A model generated the notes under the pieces. The model was not told the origin of the DNA. It made no database searches and saw nothing but the letters and a program-made list of their open reading frames with translations. The translations under genes were made by a program, and so were the position numbers. From Capitulum mitella (Eukaryota > Arthropoda > Thecostraca > Pollicipedomorpha > Pollicipedidae), in assembly GCA_030062745.1 (NCBI GenBank), contig CP099851.1, positions 9,860,393-9,924,392 on the forward strand: a DNA stretch of 64,000 nucleotides. Reading direction: 5' to 3'. Below, one piece after another: positions 35,625 to 47,450 of the stretch (within the stretch, counting starts at the first letter, position 1; every line of letters begins with the position of its first letter).

Positions 35625-36070
35625 GAAAATACAACGTAATCTAAACACTGCACGCAGCTGTGCTAAATACGGAATAAGGCAGGCTGCTGTTTTGCTGTCA
35701 GCTCGGAGGCAATGACCCACCTAACACGGGCTGCATATTAGTTGCTGCCAAAATGCTGAGTCACTGACTATGAGTCACTGAAATTGAATTAGATCGAAGG
35801 CTGAGAAAAACCGAAGGGCACGTGACGTTTTTGCCCAGGAGGTCGTCAGCCAACGTGGAAGCAGGCACTGAGGACAACTGGCGAGGATCGCGAGTTGCAT
35901 GTTGGGCTGCCAGCATCACAATCAGACACGGATTCAGCCGAGCGGTTTGGGCACGACCAAAGGTGTTACGATCGCAGCAGCCCACAGACTACAGACAGGT
36001 GTACTATGCTTTACAATAGCACATTTTCCACGCCGCCTTAAATCACTTCAGGACCGTTCCTTGTTGCTTT

Positions 36071-36093
36071 TGCGTGCGTGCGTGCGTGCGTGC

Positions 36094-36124
<31 letters not shown>
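36071..36124. repeat. GCGT/GT microsatellite
   Basis: About five CGTG tetranucleotides grade into about fourteen GT dinucleotides, an alternating purine-pyrimidine tract. Confidence 0.95.
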
Positions 36125-37389
36125 ACCGGTGCTTCAGGGCACTCCGACCATGTGGTTATATCGCGCCCGAGACCGATCTGTGTTAGTATGCTGTTACACT
36201 GGAATCGAAAGCATGAGAAAGGTTTGATTTTGTTAAACCTCTAGGAACTTGAGGAGGGCTGCTTCCTTTTTTACCATCCACGCACCCTACCCTGATTCGC
36301 ATGTGCACCTAACTGAAGCCACATAGTATGGTTAGGCGTGACTCGCTTTGGTGAGCCGCTTTTTTCTTATAGTTAGACACCCATTATTCTAGCCAATGCG
36401 GTACCACACATTATAGTGCCAATATGCATAGGTCTAAAAAGCTTTATGGCTCTTCTGCTTACTCTATTGCTTTGCATAACAAACGTCTGTGGGTTTCGTA
36501 ACGCTCGTTTTGGCGTCAGCGACCTTAACGTAACTTTCAATTCGGGCGTCGACGCTTGACCATCCTGTAAGAAGTTAACAAACTTGGTACGCGGTTGTCC
36601 AAATAGGAGAGAGACACATTCTTCGTGAAAGAAAACGCACAGCTGGTTGAATTTTGAGCGGATACGTGGCGCGGCGCAAACACGCGCCAGGTTCTCTCCC
36701 CAGCTCGGCAGCCGGTCCGTCGAACGGCGTTCCCGACGGCTTGTTCAGCCACCGGGCCGTTTCCAGTGGAACCACCTACCAGTTACTTATGTGTTACGTC
36801 TTACTATAGGTTTCCACCTCCCCGAGTACGACATAACCTAGTACGTCATAGCCTTTGAGTCCAGAACGGAGTGCGGACGCGGGCCCGATGAACAGGTCTG
36901 TGACCAACGACGGGTCAATCCCCTTCATCCAAATAATGCTTCATTTCATCAGACAGCCAGCTACGCAACTTTTCTCCAAGTCGGTGCTTTCAATTTTTTT
37001 GCAGGCTTGCCCAATAACATCTTGTGGGGCAAAGAAGCGTTGAGAGGAATGATCCGTTTTGGTCCAGAAATAAGTTGGGTTGCCTGAAAAATGTCCCTCA
37101 TCAGCTTTTTTTTCTTGTCACCTAACAAGATTACTTAGATCTAGAGCATTTTGATTTGTGATGACTCGGCGATTTTTTGCATCCGTTTGATCTTGAACTA
37201 AATAGCTTTACAAACAGCAAACTTTTGCACAGGAGAGTTCATTTCGGGTTGTGTCTACCATACAAATTTTGTGGCATCGTTAGTTATCGGTATCTCAGGG
37301 AGGTCCAACTGACCCCTGCCCAAGCGCGTTATATGTGACCGGACACCCGTGCAAATGCTAATGGTATTCCGGTATTCAAGACGCTGGAC
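36125..37389 (+). repeat. Intergenic containing second copy of 110-bp repeat
   Basis: The segment 36758-36862 is the diverged partner of 35045-35162 (CAGTTACTTATGTGTTACGTCTTACTATAGG ... GTACGACATAACC ... AGCCTTTGAG). In this copy the stem is broken by substitutions and an extra GTACGTCATAGCC. The rest shows no gene. Confidence 0.55.
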
Positions 37390-37392
37390 ACA

Positions 37393-37484
37393 CTCCCGCA
37401 TAGGGGGCCCATTCTCTCCCGCATAGGGGGCCTATTCTCTTCCGCAGAGGGGCCTATTCTGTCCCGCATAGGGGGCCTATTCGG
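37393..37484 (+). repeat. Four-copy 21-24-bp tandem repeat at a transposon end
   Basis: CCCGCATAGGGGGCCTATTCT is repeated four times with small length changes (21-24 bp). It lies directly at the left end of the adjoining family B copy, so it looks like local amplification of terminal sequence. Confidence 0.85.
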
Positions 37485-38282
37485 CTCGTCCGCCCGAAAC
37501 CTCGGGAACTAACTGTCCAATTTGATCGCAAAACATAGTAATCAGTTTGCCATGACGTAAACGACATTTTTACAAAATGAGGTTTCCAGGACCTTGTAAG
37601 GGATAGAGAAGGCAAATGCCAAAAAGGCTTTTTGCTTATTATTAAATATAAAATACAAAGAATTTGATGCACTTAGCATTAATACAGAGGTAATCGTTGG
37701 GAATCCTCTCTTTGGTCCATACGTTTAGAATTGTGAGGGCCTTCGTAGGCGTTCACAGGGCTGGGAAATGGAAGAGATAACCTTGGGGAGCCTAATTAAC
37801 ATAAAGGTATTTCAGCATTTAGTAACTGTTTATACTCGAGAAGTATAAGCTGTATTACATTATTTGTATACTACTGGCGTGGGCGGCGCCAGAGGCATGA
37901 AAAAGAGACGACTGGCATGGTCGCTGTTCATAAGGTTAACTTACGACCTTTGACCTCGAATGACGTTAAGTGACCTTTATTGTTGGACCTTGAGCTTGGC
38001 TTAAGTTACTTGAAATGATCTTGTGTTCTTTTGATAATGTTTAAATGCAGTTTCCATCATATGAAATGACTATTTCACAAATCCATGTTTATGACGTCAG
38101 ATAAGGCTCTCGCACGGACATTTCAGGTCATGACTTCGTGACCGGACCTAAAACCCACTTGAAACAAAAGTAGAGGAAACTGTGCTGAGTCCAACACGTT
38201 CCGGATTTGTTATTCTGAAAAACATGCGTCCAAAATGTAAACATAAAACTGCATTTTATTTTTGGCGTTGACCTTACCGTGT
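37485..38282 (+). mobile_element. Family B element, plus orientation
   Basis: It aligns with 11560-12380. Shared features are CTCGGGAACTAACTGTCCAATTTGATCGCA versus CTCGAGACCTACTCGTCCGATTTCATCGCA, then CCATGACGTAAACGACATTTTTACAAAATGA, GGCG-TGCCAGAGGCATGAAAAAG, and the half-site block CGACCTTTGACCTCGAATGACG at 37946. Near its end, GTTGACCTTACCGTGTGAACTGA corresponds to 12342-12372. The right terminus is not found. Confidence 0.65.
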
Positions 38283-39489
38283 GAACTGATTTCGGCTTAA
38301 TAAAAGTACTTTTGTGTGCTTTCCCAGCGGCTTAGATATACAGTCATAAAATGTCAAAACATCAGATAATCCCACAGACAAGGTTATAACAAAGTCTGAG
38401 AGACGAGGATGATGGGCCCCGGTTGATCTGTGGTGGAATGCCCCTGCTATGAAAAAAACCCACAGAGGCGATGTACTGACAGGAATATTATTCATCAGGT
38501 GTTCTACAGGCAACAGCAACAAAAAAAGACATTGAAGTTGTTTTAACTGTTTCTTAGCGGATGTTTTCACTTCAGTTTTCTTTGCATGACTTTCCAAAGA
38601 CATTCTAAATTTTGGTGTAGTCAGATGCGTTTATCTGAATTATTTCATTCGCTTTGACGTGAAACAGCATTTTAACATGAAGAAAAGCAAGAGGGTAGTA
38701 ATGGTCAGCTATAAGCCTCGGATGAAATAGCATCCCGTGACACTTACCGCAAATCTAGGATGGCTAAGCTATCAAGATGATCGTTGCGCCTTCCTTTAGA
38801 TTTTCGACGACAAGGGGAGCAGGAAATGCAGATCTAACAATTTCTGGCCTTACTGACGTCTGTGCAAGGAAAACGTTTGATTTTACTTTGTCCGCTGAAA
38901 AAAACAACTCAACTCTTCTTTGTTGTCTGTTTTCTTGATGAATGATGCGTGATTATAGACACGAATGCTTAGTCTGAGTCAGACGGTTTAACTGACTAAG
39001 TGCCTGCACATATTACCACGTGCCTTCTGCTCACTACAGACAACGAGCTTCGCAGTTTAGTGGCCGTGGTTATTAGTATAATTAGTGCGTGTTGTTAATA
39101 ATTATCACGAGAAAGACGTGGACATCACATATCACGTGCCATGAGTTGACAAAGTCCGCTCCTCGTGGCTTCCCGGATAGCCGTCAGACGCCAGCGGTCC
39201 TTTCTCCGACTACGAGCGGATGCAAATGCCATCTTGTCACGAGATTCGGCGGATCGCGGGCCGCGGCCGGCGCAATTTATTATTCAGCGGGAATGTTCGA
39301 AGTGACGTGTTTATGTCGATGCCATTGGCCGGTGAGTTCGTTGTTCAGTAGCGGTGTCGCTGGTGCAATTAACCGTCCGGTCGAGGGCACCGAATTCCAT
39401 GTCCCAACGAGGTCACAGATCCAGTGAACCTCGGACAGGGCATCGAACTCCGCACGGTTGCATCGAGTCTCACGGGCATCAGAGTTCAA
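38283..39489. other. Intergenic, no recognised gene
   Basis: A minus-strand 109-codon frame (38274-38603) has a hydrophobic centre but no recognised domain. GC-richer sequence around 39150-39420 shows nothing identifiable. Confidence 0.35.
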
Positions 39490-39650
39490 ACGGTCCGCAG
39501 AACGCTCAGCCTGTTCAAGCGTATGGTTTCGCGTGCTTGACTCGAGATGACGCCATTGCCACCACGCCTGCTATAAACAGAACGTAGAAAGGGAAGGCTA
39601 TGTTTGTCCAGATTACTCAGACAAATCCAGCGTGGACATAATGTCATGGT
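39490..39650 (+). repeat. About 160-bp repeat, inverted match at 9231-9399
   Basis: This is the partner of 9231-9399 in opposite orientation (CCTGTTCAAGCGTATGGTTTCG ... CGAGATGACGCCATTGCC ... CAGAACGTAGAAAGGGAAGGC). It lies within a 148-codon minus-strand frame (39486-39932), which is not conserved in the other copy, so I do not treat it as a gene. Confidence 0.6.
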
Positions 39651-40086
39651 CAAACCGGCCATGTTACATCGCATCCATAGTCCAACGCCATGCTTACTGC
39701 ATTGCCATCGACACGTTTTTTTAACGGTTACTCCTGCACCTGAAACGCACCGGTCAAACTTGTCATATTCACCCACTGCCTTGGTCGGAACCACTTGGAA
39801 TGCGGGACCAGTGCCCTGCATACCTGAAGCAGGGATAACATTCGCACAATTTATACAGTTCGAAAGAATAAATAGGAAAAATGACAGGTTTCCTGAAGTC
39901 GTAAAGACGAACCTGAAAATAGCGAGCAACAAAACCAGAGGTGGTTGGGGGGTGCTTCTGAAATGCCTCCCATGCGTCGGGTTATGTTGCTAGTGTGTGC
40001 ACCAGCATGTGGGCGTCATATGTCGCCTCAAGTATAAATACAACTACATTCTGCCGCTCGCTTTTTTGTTTGTTGTGCTTTTTTCT

Positions 40087-40088
<2 letters not shown>

Positions 40089-40128
<40 letters not shown>
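40089..40128. repeat. TA microsatellite
   Basis: A pure TA run of about 40 bases, followed by TGTATATG. Confidence 0.95.
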
Positions 40129-40135
<7 letters not shown>

Positions 40136-41117
40136 GTACTTATTTTTTGTGCTTGACTAATGACTGAAAAGTAGTGTTGTGAAATGCATCCAAAACAAGT
40201 AAAATCTGAACATTTAATACTGTCAGTCCACGGACGCTGCTGTTCGCGTCATGGCATCGGTAGCGTAGCCAGGATATCCGTAAAAGATGGTTTAGAAAAT
40301 CGCTTGAAAATGCGCTGAACTGTTAAGGAACTCGTCTCAAGAACTTAGCTAAAAAAGCGGAACTCATTTGAGCTTGGCCGCTCCGCTGAACCGCTCCTCG
40401 GCCACGTTGTCGGCTGTTGGGGCAGCCTTTGGACCCTCAGGCTGCTACTCAGGGTCCACAGAGTGTACTCGAGTTACCGGGCAGTGGCCTGCTGAGGGCC
40501 AAACACTGCTGGGCTGGCGCCGGGTGCAGAGGCTCCGAGAGCCACGCCAGTGCAATTGCATCTCTCTACGGGTTGCATGCACCTCCCGCCGCCATCCTAC
40601 AGTCGGTCAGCAAAACGCGCTCAGACTGAGCACTCAGGCAGCAGTCTCCGCTCTCTTAGGTCGACCCCAGTTTCGGCCATCTGAGACGCTGTGCCGTCAG
40701 GTCTCGTCAGGCAGTCGATGCTGCACCGCCTTACCAGGCCTGCCATCGAGCCGATCCTGTCGATAAAATTCTGTGGCGAACATCTCATGTCCGATCCCCT
40801 TTTTGCCACGGAAATTGCTGGCATTTTATTCTTCCCAACAAATATATTTTGATGCGTGTTAATATTCGAAAATAACGGAATAATGTGGACGAAATCCGAG
40901 GAGAAATCAACGCTTCGGGATAGGATAAATTACGTGGAAGGAGATTGGCGCCCCCCCCACCCTGCACATGGTCTTTGTGCGCCAGCGAAGATATCTAATA
41001 AACCGAATGCACAGCATTGCGCAGATTCCTTGTTGATTGTATTTGCAGTTGACGCACTGCAGTGAGGTGTTTGCGTAAGCAATAAACCCTCTGCGTATGA
41101 AAACTATATAAACGTAC
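40129..41117. other. Intergenic with GC-rich patch, no recognised gene
   Basis: The GC-rich segment 40370-40790 carries a 132-codon plus frame and a 67-codon minus frame with no motifs. Confidence 0.35.
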
Positions 41118-41139
41118 ATATATATATATATATATATAT

Positions 41140-41180
<41 letters not shown>
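41118..41180. repeat. TA microsatellite
   Basis: Two TA runs separated by TGTGATATA. The flanking minus-strand frames (40907-41248) are Tyr/Ile dipeptide artefacts. Confidence 0.95.
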
Positions 41181-41190
<10 letters not shown>

Positions 41191-41326
41191 ATAATTTCGC
41201 GAGACATACTGGTAAAGGAGTAAATGTGCAAAGTAATTTCATATACATATATAATATACCAAATATAATAAATATATTATATATATATGTATATATACAC
41301 GTCTATCTAGAATCTAGGTCATCATA

Positions 41327-41815
41327 GTGAAGAACGAATATTTAGAGAAGCTCAGCAAATTGCTGTCACATAACTCAAAATTTGAAACAAACACGAAGTA
41401 CACCAGGGACGCTCTGAGGGCAAAAGTGAAACGTTTAATAGTTAGCTCGAATGCTATGATGGGGATGATTTATTCCTCTAAAAATGTGGGTGACTTCTTT
41501 CGGGGATACGCATATGAAAATGTGAAAACTAACAAACCAAGCAATGACTTAAGGTAAATAGTGTCGCAGATCCCGACACCACATACATGCTTTCCAAAAG
41601 ACTTAATGAACTTCGCCAACCATACTTACCCGCCGGAATGATCTAGTCAGGTCATAAATTTATTGACATTATGAGAACGAGAAATCCGACAGGCATGCCA
41701 GCGTTCATAGACGTAGAAAGTTTGTTTACAAATGTCTCGGTGAATGAAACGAAACAGATCATTTTATACAGGATGTACAACAATCCGGACTTAGCCCCTC
41801 CCCGCGCACAGTTAT
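41327..41815 (+). pseudogene. Penelope-like element reverse transcriptase fragment
   Basis: The open frame 41327-41557 reads EYLEKLSKLLSHNSKFE..., then FFRGYAYENVKTNKPSNDLR, then (after an in-frame stop) IVSQIPTP. This matches the Penelope-like (PLE) consensus of a conserved KFE region followed by GY-YGNVKTHKPGNPLRPIISQIPTP. After frameshifts, 41671-41815 reads FIDVESLFTNVSVNETK, the PLE motif A equivalent (usual form S(L/F)DVESLFTNVPV), and then YRMYNNPDLAPP. The GVAMGSPLG and YIDD motifs and the GIY-YIG endonuclease are not present. Stops and frameshifts make it inactive. Homology to the other arm of the duplicated segment begins directly after it, so it was probably truncated by that event. 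Confidence 0.85.
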
Positions 41816-41818
41816 AAA

Positions 41819-43960
41819 GCCAACTAATAACTTGTGGCTTGTTACGAGTGTAACTTGGAGTACAGAATTCCTCATCATCCTATTGCGTTGTCCCATATCC
41901 TTTGAGAGGATAAGCAAAAGTGCCTACTGCACCAGTAAAATTAGTTATCTTTTTACGGTAGTTTACTGACTACAGTCCATATTTTATCACAGAATGTAGA
42001 TACTGTTCGTTCCTGGCACTGGCGAAAAAGGAATGGTCCAAAAGAATTCCTAACATTAACACATAACATCTGATATGCCAACATAACATCAACAGCGAAA
42101 CATTACCTGGCACTCTGCTACTAATTAAAAATATGTGTAGTTTTTTGTACATGTCTGTTAGGGTTCAATTGCCCATAATGCTGAGACAGTCACGACATAT
42201 CTTGCTTGCCTTCTCACATTCAGAAGCATGTTTGTGTAAGGGACTTTAAGAGCTGAAAAATACTTTGAAACGTGAGCAGTACTTGACAATGACGCCAAAA
42301 AACGGTGAAATTTGCGGTAATAGTACAGAAAAATTGGGAACTCTTTAATTTTTAACTGCTCACATGCGGGTATTATTCGCGCATATTAATGTGTGAATCA
42401 CGAAAACATCATTCATATTTACCTGTAAGACAGCAAGTTTACTTGGCAAACAACTGCTCTTTTTAATCAATACGACTTAAATATTACATTTACCAATGTC
42501 GTGGTGGATCATCGCGAATATTTGCGCCTTTAATAAATACGTTAGTAACTCTCTGTCGTCCTCCCAATTCTTAGCATTCACAAGAATGTGCACAACAGAA
42601 TCGGCATCGTGACGTTGATTGGCTAATGTGACTTCATTGTAAAATCATGAAATCAGCAAAATCGGCGAAACGCCGACAGACACCGGCGTTTCGCCAATTT
42701 TGCTGATGTCATAGTTGCCAAACATCTACCTTTCTCTGGGCGAAACGCGTTGCCTCGTTAAAAATGTCAGTGTAAACTGGGCTTCAGAAGTGACCCGTAG
42801 TTATTTTGAATAGAAAATCTTCAGAGGACACTTCCAAAGATTTCCAAGTGAATATGCGAGCAATCAGAGTAGTCCATGTTGAGCAGCATGAAATAAATTT
42901 TAGGGACTTGCATCAATCCCCTATCGCGGTTCCATAGACATTTTTAATCGTCCAAACATTCTTCACTGGGACGACCTTCGGATCATCTTCGCCTGGCTGG
43001 GGGTTCATGTGAAGCCCCCATCTCCCCAAAATCACGGGGGAATTTCAAACAAAAAAAACACAGAAAAAACACCGGCAAAACTGCACACAATAAGATTAAC
43101 ATTAAGATCACGAGATGTCATCTTAGGTCAAATCACCGTGTTACCATTTTTCACGAGAAACTGAATAACTAAGACTTTTACGTGTCTCCAAAGGGAGTAA
43201 ACATTAAAAAGAAGGAATTATTTACCTTTAAGTAATAGAAAAAGGACACTTGAAGTCAAATTTGACCACTTCAAACAACGGTAAAAATGGAAGAGAAATA
43301 CTCGTTGTTTTATGGACAGGAGTTGCGTTTTTCTCAACGTATAAGAATACGTTTTGGGTGGAATACGCGGTAAATGCGTCTGGAACGTATGTTAAGTTTT
43401 CAGTTATCATATTAAGATCAAACAAGGCCAACCTAGGTCTAGGTACTGACGTCTGCCATCATCATCAAGGATATCAACATTAGGAAGATGCATTGTATTC
43501 TGTACTACAGTGGTTTGTGAAGTGTTTCTTTCTCCGGTTCTTGACGAAACGCTAAAACATCGTGGAATCTAGAAAAAATTATCTGGTCCGTTTGCGGGGA
43601 AACACATGATTTAAATCGCACTGTTCTCGCAGAGGGATACGATTTCGGTCGTCACAACGTCTGCACGTCGACCGTTTCTGGTGTGGACCGCATTATCTGA
43701 CATTTTACCGCATTGATCAGAAACAACGCAGCATAATACTGTACACCATCGGTATGTGTATTATACGTTGTCCATCATGAACCCCAAGCCCCAAAACACT
43801 TTTCTGACAAGTAACACTTATATTGGGTTGCGAACAAAACCACAATGTACAAGCTAATTTTTGGTGAGAAGCTATTTTCGCGACGGCCAATATTTTTATT
43901 TTACCAACCAAAAATAAGAGGACTTGGACGGATTACACTGTAAAAGAAGATGACATGCGT
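41819..43960 (+). repeat. Inverted duplication, left arm
   Basis: Matching the reverse complement of 51700-56190 in the same order are: GCCAACTAATAACTTGTGGC (41819), GTGCCTACTGCACCAGT (41922), CTACAGTCCATATTTT (41973), TTGGCAAACAACTGCTCTTTTT (42445), CGCGAATATTTGCGCC (42514), a GCATTCACAAGAATGTGCACAACAGAA block (42575), the hairpin region (42652), GAAAATCTTCAGAGGACACTTCC (42813) and then a family A left part. The arms differ by substitutions and by about 2.5 kb of extra sequence in the other arm. Confidence 0.8.
42652..42707. repeat. 24-bp hairpin with one mismatch
   Basis: Arms at 42652-42675 and 42684-42707 (ATCAGCAAAATCGGCGAAAC... and its complement) pair over 24 bp with a single mismatch and an 8-base loop. 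The other arm of the large inverted duplication keeps only one side of this stem intact (about 52964-53008). Confidence 0.9.
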
Positions 43961-45054
43961 GCAGTTTTTATCACTTGTGGCACTACAAAGTGTGTTCGCA
44001 TTTAAAATAAACACCGTATTTAAAAAAGTTAAATCAGATCAGCCTTGATCAAACTGGATTAGGCTCCGTTTGGCAGTAAGTTCTGACGACATATTAGTGC
44101 TTCTGAAGCACATAAGCCGACCCGGTGACCTTGGGGAAAGATCGGGGACTTGGGTCTAGTGGCACCGGATTCGAGTCCTGACAAAATTGACTATTATGAT
44201 TATATAAAGAATTACATATAAATGTATATTATATAAAGACTATATAAAGAAAAAGACCCGACTATTACCTAGCGGTCACCTTGCAAATGACCAGGGTGCC
44301 CACCTGACACGGGGTGTCTGTGTCGTAGCATTGTACGGCACGAGAAAGATTCCTATCTGGCGAGAAGGTCGAATGTAAAGTTATCCGTTGAACTGAAATT
44401 GCACTACTATGAGGCAGGTTCAGGGTAAAAACAACACGCTCTGCTTAGTCTGTGTTGAGCCCGAAGTCACGAAAGCAAACCATTCAGGTAAAATTTGAAC
44501 AAAGTGACGCCGATGAACATTCCAAGAACGCAAACCGCTCAATTATATTCAATTACGAGAGCAAAAATTCGGCATAAAACGTGGCCTCAGGCCTTTGGCC
44601 TCAGGCCACAGGTCAAGAGGTACAGCTACGTGTGCAAAGTACGTTAGAAACATCCTGGCGTGTATTCAAGCTTCTAAACTGCCGCGTCAGACACACAATC
44701 TCAACAGCAAATATAAAAAGGTCGTAAGTTAAGCCGACGTGAGGCCAATGACCTGGACATTTCGGAGAAAAAAATTAAGACAGCAGAATTGTTCCAGTTA
44801 TTATGCTCTGTTAATACAGAACTTTCATGTCAACTGATTTATAAAAAAATCCTGTTACTCTGATTTTTCAAAACTTGATTCTTCTTGACCTTTTCCAGGT
44901 CAACAGCCTGAACTGGCCATGAGATCAAAACTGACACAAGATGTAAAATGATACACGGAAGATAACGCAAGTTAATATCTCTGATTCTTTTCGTTTTTTT
45001 TTCTTTTCTCAGAAAACCAGTGGAGGTTTTCATGAACCCCTGGCCCAGCAAAGG
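42988..45054 (+). mobile_element. Family A element with both ends and an insertion
   Basis: The left end TTCGCCTGGCTGGGGGTTCATGTGAAGCCCCC and the right end, complement CCTTTGCTGGGCCAGGGGTTCATGAAAACC (to 45054), form imperfect terminal inverted repeats like those of the copy at 31033. The extra length (2.07 kb versus 1.55 kb) is largely due to foreign sequence at about 44105-44450, which includes a B-box-like GGATTCGAGTCC at 44167-44178 and so may be an inserted tRNA-derived element. Confidence 0.75.
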
Positions 45055-46279
45055 TCAACAGGGGGCTGCAGATCGGATCTTTAATTTATATTGCGAAATT
45101 ATATTTCTGTCGTACGCAAGTTCTACAAAAAAGACGGCAAGGCAGAAGTTTCTTATGTTTCAAGATCATGCCATATGCCGACACACTCATCTGTCTTTGT
45201 TTGAAAAGTCTTTCTGTTGTAACGATGACGGGAGAACTTCAGGAGCTGTAGACGCTTGATTATTATTGCAAGCGTTCTAAGCGTGCCGACACGGATCTGC
45301 CAGCCACTGGCCAGGTAAAACCAGGAGCTCAAAATCTGATTCCCCGGGTAACGTTCCCTGGTTTCGCAAAGGCACATCGGGCACGAGTTTGCCGTTGAGA
45401 ACGACGCATCCTACAGGGAATCTAGTAGGGTCTTCCGTACGGGAAATCATCACGTTTTCTAGTTCTATTGCCCTTGCAACACGCCGTTTAAATGATGCTC
45501 ATCAAGGTCCTTGTGAGAGCATTTTCAGGCGCGTAGAACAGTTTATGCAGTGTTGGAAAGTATTGCAGGAAGTTGTTTAGTACCTAAATTTTCAGGTCAT
45601 TAAATATTTTGCCAAACTTCAGCTATGAACACCTAATGAGCATGGAGTATGAGCCGAAATGTTCCGTTCGTTGTGTAAGTCAATTCAGGGCTCATTGTTA
45701 TATGCGATCTGCATGTGTTACATTTCCACACGCAAACAGAGTAAAAAACGTGCTACATTTTTGTCAACAAATTCTAATATCCCATTGTCTGCATCTCCCG
45801 CTTGTTCTATTTCTGAACAGAACGAACGCCACATTGTCTAAGCTGGCTTGATTTACACATCCCCGCACTAGTTCGGCTTCGGTCGGGAGACTGTTCGGAA
45901 AAACTGGGCCCCGGACCGTGAACCGAACTGATCGGAAGCAAAACACGCTTCGACACCTGGGTTATTTTAGCCGGCTAATAAAATCACCAAGAAGTATTAA
46001 GAAAAGTGCAGAATTGATAAGCTCGTCGTTTTACGGGCACAAACCCAGAAGTGAGCTGGTACGTGAGTGAAGGTGTTCTGCGCACTGGCTGGTTTATTCA
46101 CACGTGCGGTTAACTCTCGGTGTCCGGAGTTCAATAGGCGAAATGCCATAAGAGCAAACCATTTTCCGCTTGTCTACGCAGGAGGGCGGAATACGAGATA
46201 GAACCAAATCTCACAGGCATGCAGTGGAAGAGCAAAACAAAAACAAAAAGAAATTGGTTATGGAAACCTGTAACAGTTT
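45055..46279. other. Intergenic, nothing recognised
   Basis: No gene or repeat recognised. A short stem (TTATTTTAGCCGGCTAATAAAAT) sits at about 45961-45983. Confidence 0.4.
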
Positions 46280-46765
46280 TCGCAGGGCGTGACGACCATT
46301 GCTGAACATGTAACGGGTCGAAGATTCGTACATCAGCTACCATGTCCCAGTCGGGGTTTTTCAGCAGGTTACGAAGACGTCCCGAGGATTCCGAGGCTTT
46401 CTCGCGGTAATCCACAGGTCGGCCGACGGTCCTGTCCCCCTCCCCCCGGCGTGCCGCCGGCCGGGAACCTGGCAACAAAAGTTCGTCCCCCACCAGGCGG
46501 CGTCCACTGTGTTTACGCCGGCTGTGTTGAGCGGTGCCGTCTCCCTCTGAGCTCCAACCGACCTTCGCACGGCTGCCGACACGCTTGCCGCCGCCGCCGC
46601 CACCGCCGCAGCCACGGCTATATAAACACGGTCGCTGTCCTAGGACACGCTCGACGTTCGCGGACATTGCGGCGCTGGCGGAAACCGCGGGAAGGGGGGA
46701 GGGGCAGGGGCGACGGTAAGGGCGACCGCCGTCCGTGAGCGGCTTCTGAAGGGGTCTGAAGATCC
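46280..46765 (+). promoter_or_regulatory. GC-rich island with TATA box and donor-like site
   Basis: Within a CpG- and GCC-repeat-rich island, GCTATATAAACA lies at about 46618-46629. About 85-90 bases downstream is GCGACG-GTAAGGGC (around 46706-46720), a good 5' splice donor. Together they could mark a promoter and a short non-coding first exon on the plus strand. No TCAGT initiator is seen at the expected +1. A 219-codon minus-strand frame (46131-46790, GTG start) covers the island but looks compositional. Confidence 0.25.
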
Positions 46766-47450
46766 GCTGCGCGTGCGGCAGCCGAGCCACGGGTGTGAGC
46801 TGCAGCTTGCGGCAGGCTAGAACCGCGATGTCTGACTCGGGAAATGGTTTAGATGGACTTCAGACGACCCACAGACACGAACTTTCTGCACCATTTCTTA
46901 CTATAGCTAGGTATCCCACGCCAGTTTACATTTCACTCTTTACAGTTTCCGAGAGAACATTTACTCTGTTTCCTTTGACTGCATCCTGTTTACACGGTAT
47001 CAGACAATGTCAGTTGTGAAATTCCCATGAAGCGAACAATTAAACCTAAAAAATACAGATTTTTGAAAATAGCAAACACGGCCAATGAAAATGCAGGGTT
47101 CTCTCTCCAAAAAGCGTTTTCCAGCTACAAGATATTGTTACTAACAGTGGAGGGTATAAGGAACTTTTTGCTGAGTTGCGAAACCACGAGCATTGTGCAG
47201 TGAGGAATTGTTTTTTTTGTAATTTCTAGAATTATTATTACCGTTGCTTTGTCACAAGGGGTGTACCTATCCAGGACTACATACAGCGTGATCAGGAGGA
47301 ACTGATACAAGGTATGGTTGTAAGGGCAACATCAGAAAAAAACAACAGTTTCTATTAGGTGTACGGCGGTTTACACATCGGGACATTCCATACCTCATCT
47401 TATCTGGCAATTTCACGTTTCGTGTTCTGTTCTACAGGTATAAGACCATT
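46766..47450. other. Intergenic, nothing recognised
   Basis: No gene or repeat recognised before transposase homology begins. Confidence 0.35.

Noticed and set aside
40907-41248. Tyr/Ile-rich ORFs over AT microsatellites (also 127-323)
   Set aside because: Pure translation of TA dinucleotide repeats.
44167-44178. tRNA or SINE head at GGATTCGAGTCC
   Set aside because: Only the B-box-like string is present; the A box is unconvincing, so I mention it only as a possible insertion in the family A copy.
46131-46790. 219-codon minus-strand ORF
   Set aside because: It begins with GTG, its N-terminal half is poly-Gly/Arg from GCC repeats, and its C-terminal half lacks codon-bias or motif support. 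I kept only the plus-strand promoter possibility.
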